A stretch of DNA of 16,119 bases. Source: an uncultured Prevotella sp. (GTDB taxonomy: Bacteria; Bacteroidota; Bacteroidia; Bacteroidales; Bacteroidaceae). The position numbers and the translations under genes are program-made. Where the stretch lies: contig URYG01000052.1 of the NCBI GenBank assembly GCA_900551985.1, positions 1 through 16,119 on the forward strand, read 5' to 3'. Below the pieces are notes generated by a model. The model was not told the origin of the DNA, did no database searches, and saw nothing but the letters and a program-made list of their open reading frames with translations. Positions 13,898 to 16,119 of this stretch are shown piece after piece; position 1 is the stretch's first letter; each line of letters opens with the position of its first letter.

Positions 13898-15118
13898 ATG
13901 AGAAAAATAGGTTTTATAGTAGGACTGCTGTTTCTCGTTCTGCTGCCACTGATGGCGGCGGAGCGAGATACGTTGGAATGCCCTGTAAGACAGGATTCAT
14001 CTCTCATCAAGACCCTTTTCAATTCTTCGATGTTCAAGGGTAATACTCAGGACAGCTTGATTCGTGCCCGTCATGAGCGCACTTTCTTTCATCGTCTGGG
14101 TAAGACCTTCACCACCTTCTTCAGGGAATTCTCCAATATAGATGAAAGGTATATAGAACCGCAGCATTTCAATTATACGGTGATGCTGCAGAATACCAAT
14201 ACCTACGAGGAATACACTCTGTATGGCAAGGAGGGACAGCGTATCTCCTTTGCGCCTGATCCTTCCTGGCGCCTGGGACCTTATCTGGGATGGCGATGGG
14301 TATTCCTGGGTTATACTCTCGACCTGAAGCATATCAATACCAAGGGTAATCATAGCAGCAAGAAGGAGTTCAACCTGAGTCTGTACAGCAGTTTGCTGGG
14401 CGTGGATCTGTTCTGGCGCCAGACGGGTAATGATTATCATATCCAGCGAATGAATCTGGGTGATCATATCAATACGGATGCTCTGAGAAAAGTATCTTTC
14501 GATGGTTTTAAGGGTAGTATCAAGGGGGTGAATCTTTACTATATCTTTAATCATCGTAGGTTCTCATATCCAGCAGCTTATTCGCAAAGTACAAGACAGA
14601 AGAAAAGTGCTGGCTCATGGATGGTAGGACTGGGATATACCCAGCATCAGCTGGAAGTGGATTGGGATAAGCTTTCTGCCATAGTGGATGAGCGGCTCAA
14701 TCAGAAAGCCAAGCAACAGTTGGAGGCTAAAATTGATAGCAGTCTGATGTTCTCGAAGGTGAAGTATAGCGATTATTCTGCTACTGTGGGATATGGCTAT
14801 AACTGGGTGTTTGCCAAAAACTGGCTCTTTAATGCCTCCCTTTCTGTTGGTCTTGCCTACAATCACTCTAAATCAGGAGATCCGGAAAAGGATAAGTTTG
14901 ATCTGAAGAATTTCAACTTCAAGAATTTCAACTTTGATGGTGTCGGCCGTTTTGGAGTGGTATGGAACAACGACCGCTGGTATGCAGGTGCCAGTACCAT
15001 CATTCATTCGTATAATTATCACAAGGATCATTTCTCAACCAACAATTCCTTCGGTTCGCTCAATATTTATGTGGGTGTGAACTTTGGAAAGAAAAGAGAA
15101 TATAAAAATGTAAAATGA
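13898..15118 (+). CDS. DUF4421-like secreted or outer-membrane beta-strand protein
   Basis: This 406-residue exported protein probably belongs to family DUF4421, whose function is unknown and which is common in Bacteroidetes. Signal peptide: MRKIGFIVGLLFLVLLPLMA, then AERD. The body is rich in alternating aromatic and polar residues, such as LGPYLGWRWVFLGYTLDLKH, YGYNWVFAKNWLFNASLSVG and the C-terminal SLNIYVGVNFG, which suggests an outer-membrane beta-barrel or beta-rich periplasmic fold. The reading frame also extends upstream to a GTG at 13862, but the ATG at 13898 is followed at once by the signal peptide and is preferred. A 14-15 bp tandem duplication at 14906-14934 encodes KNFNF twice. 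The stop overlaps the start of the DUF1460 gene by 4 bp, so the two are probably translated as a pair. Family assignment is from recognition of motifs only. Confidence 0.75.
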   Translation: MRKIGFIVGLLFLVLLPLMAAERDTLECPVRQDSSLIKTLFNSSMFKGNTQDSLIRARHERTFFHRLGKTFTTFFREFSNIDERYIEPQHFNYTVMLQNTNTYEEYTLYGKEGQRISFAPDPSWRLGPYLGWRWVFLGYTLDLKHINTKGNHSSKKEFNLSLYSSLLGVDLFWRQTGNDYHIQRMNLGDHINTDALRKVSFDGFKGSIKGVNLYYIFNHRRFSYPAAYSQSTRQKKSAGSWMVGLGYTQHQLEVDWDKLSAIVDERLNQKAKQQLEAKIDSSLMFSKVKYSDYSATVGYGYNWVFAKNWLFNASLSVGLAYNHSKSGDPEKDKFDLKNFNFKNFNFDGVGRFGVVWNNDRWYAGASTIIHSYNYHKDHFSTNNSFGSLNIYVGVNFGKKREYKNVK

Positions 15119-15978
15119 TGAAAGTAAAGCACAGTTTTTTAGTTTTTGCAGCGGCATTCCTGATGGTAATGCCTGCTTTTGCCAAGACGGGCGTGGTTTA
15201 TCAGCGCCAGGATAGTCTGCGAATCGTATCCTTGCTGCAGCAGGCGAAGGCAATGAAGAAAAAGCCTGCCAACTGGATGATGTGGTTTGGAAAGCAGTTT
15301 GTGGGAATCCCTTATGTGAGTGGTACCCTGGACAGAACCCAGGATGAACAGCTCGTGGTGAATGCCAGGGAACTGGATTGTACTACCTACGTGGAGATTG
15401 TGACCGCCCTGACGATGTGTGCCAAGCATCAGGAAACCAGTTTTGCAGCTTTCTGTAATCATCTGAAGCATGTGCGCTATATCGGCGGAGAGGTAGCGTA
15501 TGTGAAGCGCCAGCACTATTTCACCCTTTGGGTGGATGATAATGTAAAGGAAGGCATCGTGAAGGATATTCAGAATAATCCTCCCTTTTCAGCAGTCCAG
15601 ACCATCAACGTAAACTGGATGTCCACCCATCCTTCCAGTTACAAGATGCTTTCGGCTCATCCGCAGTGGAAGTCGGGTATCCGTGCTTTGGAGCAGAGCA
15701 TCAACGGCAAGCGCTATCGCTATATCCCGAAAGGGGAGATTCGTAACAACCAGCTTTTCAGAAATACCATCAAGGATGGTGATATCCTTCTGATGATAAC
15801 CCGAAAGAAGGGATTGGACACCACGCATATCGGCATTGCTTCCTGGCATAAGGATGGATTGCATCTGCTCAATGCCAGCAGCATCCACAAAAAAGTGATT
15901 GATGAACCAATGACACTTTATACCTATATGCAGAAGCATCCATCTCAGATTGGTGTCCGAGCTTGTAGGGTGTTATAA
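15115..15978 (+). CDS. DUF1460 NlpC/P60-like N-acetylmuramoyl-L-alanine amidase
   Basis: This exported cysteine amidase of 287 residues belongs to the family once called DUF1460. Characterised members are NlpC/P60-fold enzymes that specifically cleave N-acetylmuramoyl-L-alanine, consistent with turnover or recycling of peptidoglycan fragments. The signal peptide covers about 1-23 (HSFLVFAAAFLMVMPAFA). The catalytic Cys89 sits in ARELDCTTYVE, and the probable catalytic His238 in LDTTHIGIASW. GLHLLNASS (248-256) follows and may hold the third polar residue. The start ATG at 15115 overlaps the DUF4421 stop (ATGA), indicating translational coupling; an ATG one codon later is equally possible. The link to an outer-membrane-type partner fits a periplasmic role. 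No clear terminator follows: the weak pairing around 16005-16032 is not convincing. Confidence 0.88.
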   Translation: MMKVKHSFLVFAAAFLMVMPAFAKTGVVYQRQDSLRIVSLLQQAKAMKKKPANWMMWFGKQFVGIPYVSGTLDRTQDEQLVVNARELDCTTYVEIVTALTMCAKHQETSFAAFCNHLKHVRYIGGEVAYVKRQHYFTLWVDDNVKEGIVKDIQNNPPFSAVQTINVNWMSTHPSSYKMLSAHPQWKSGIRALEQSINGKRYRYIPKGEIRNNQLFRNTIKDGDILLMITRKKGLDTTHIGIASWHKDGLHLLNASSIHKKVIDEPMTLYTYMQKHPSQIGVRACRVL

Positions 15979-16119
15979 ATTTTCGGAATATGAATGCTGA
16001 TGTCGGAAAAGCCTGTAAATAGGGCGTTTTGCACATTTAATATTTTCCCTTAAGGATAGTTGTTTTTTCCCTTAACCCACATTGCAGCAGCCTTTGGTGA
16101 AAAACTTAAAGATTCCTAA
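15979..16119. other. Intergenic tail of the window
   Basis: No gene with a start codon is seen in these 141 bp. The segment contains two TCGGAA copies (15983-15988 and 16005-16010 approximately) and the paired TTTTCCCTTAA motifs listed separately. It may be the upstream control region of a gene to the right of the window. Confidence 0.4.
16043..16075 (+). repeat. Direct repeat TTTTCCCTTAA, 22 bp apart
   Basis: TTTTCCCTTAA occurs at 16043-16053 and again at 16065-16075, a spacing of 22 bp or two helical turns. TATTTTCCCTTAA (16041-16053) differs by a single T from TATTTCCCTTAA (2279-2290), the right arm of the palindrome at the uxaC promoter. The pairing and spacing suggest a binding site for a dimeric regulator. 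Confidence 0.5.

Noticed and set aside
16060..16119. Short plus-strand frame ending at the last bases of the window
   Set aside because: Only 19 codons, no start codon, and it runs through the repeated operator-like motif.
1..16119. CRISPR array, tRNA, insertion sequence or phage genes
   Set aside because: No regularly spaced repeats, cloverleaf-like segments, transposase motifs or terminal inverted repeats were seen.

Overview
The window reads as ordinary chromosome of a gut Bacteroidales bacterium, most likely Prevotella or Segatella (S. copri-like). The grounds are core promoters of the Bacteroidetes type (TTTG, then 19-20 bp, then TAnnTTTGC), A/T-rich leaders without Shine-Dalgarno sequences, a Rho factor with a very large low-complexity insert, BspA-type leucine-rich repeats, and two families typical of this phylum (DUF4421 and the DUF1460 amidases). 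The genus is inferred from overall look, not from a search. No phage, insertion sequence, tRNA, rRNA or CRISPR array was seen.

Layout. Positions 1-373 are an A/T-rich intergenic region ending in a good promoter for dapA (lysine and peptidoglycan precursor synthesis). An AraC-family regulator follows after a long imperfect hairpin. Next come uxaC (glucuronate isomerase), with a large palindrome lying where a -33 box would be expected, and a strong stem-loop after uxaC. Then come a YihY/BrkB-type membrane protein with a cytoplasmic winged-helix-like tail and a secreted GH20 beta-N-acetylhexosaminidase with an N-terminal BspA-type repeat domain. A 565-bp gap (7428-7992) holds two or three terminator-like hairpins and, on the minus strand, an easily missed 46-residue Met-rich membrane miniprotein with its own -7 box. 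rho is on the minus strand. A plus-strand run follows: an ABC-F ATPase, engB, a Gfo/Idh/MocA oxidoreductase, a DUF4421 outer-membrane-type protein, and a DUF1460 NlpC/P60-like amidase that overlaps DUF4421 by 4 bp.

How they fit together. Several genes concern the cell envelope and amino-sugar or uronic-acid handling: dapA makes a peptidoglycan precursor, GH20 removes terminal GlcNAc/GalNAc from glycans, uxaC starts uronate catabolism, and DUF1460 enzymes trim peptidoglycan fragments. A second group serves information processing: rho for transcription termination, ABC-F for ribosome function, engB for 50S assembly. rho and the ABC-F gene are divergent, and their core promoters physically overlap.

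No clearly new multi-gene system is visible. The points most worth a second look are the 46-residue membrane miniprotein, the palindrome at the uxaC promoter and its sequence relatives at the right edge of the window, the interlocked rho/ABC-F promoters, the GH20-BspA fusion, and a terminator-like hairpin with no gene in front of it.
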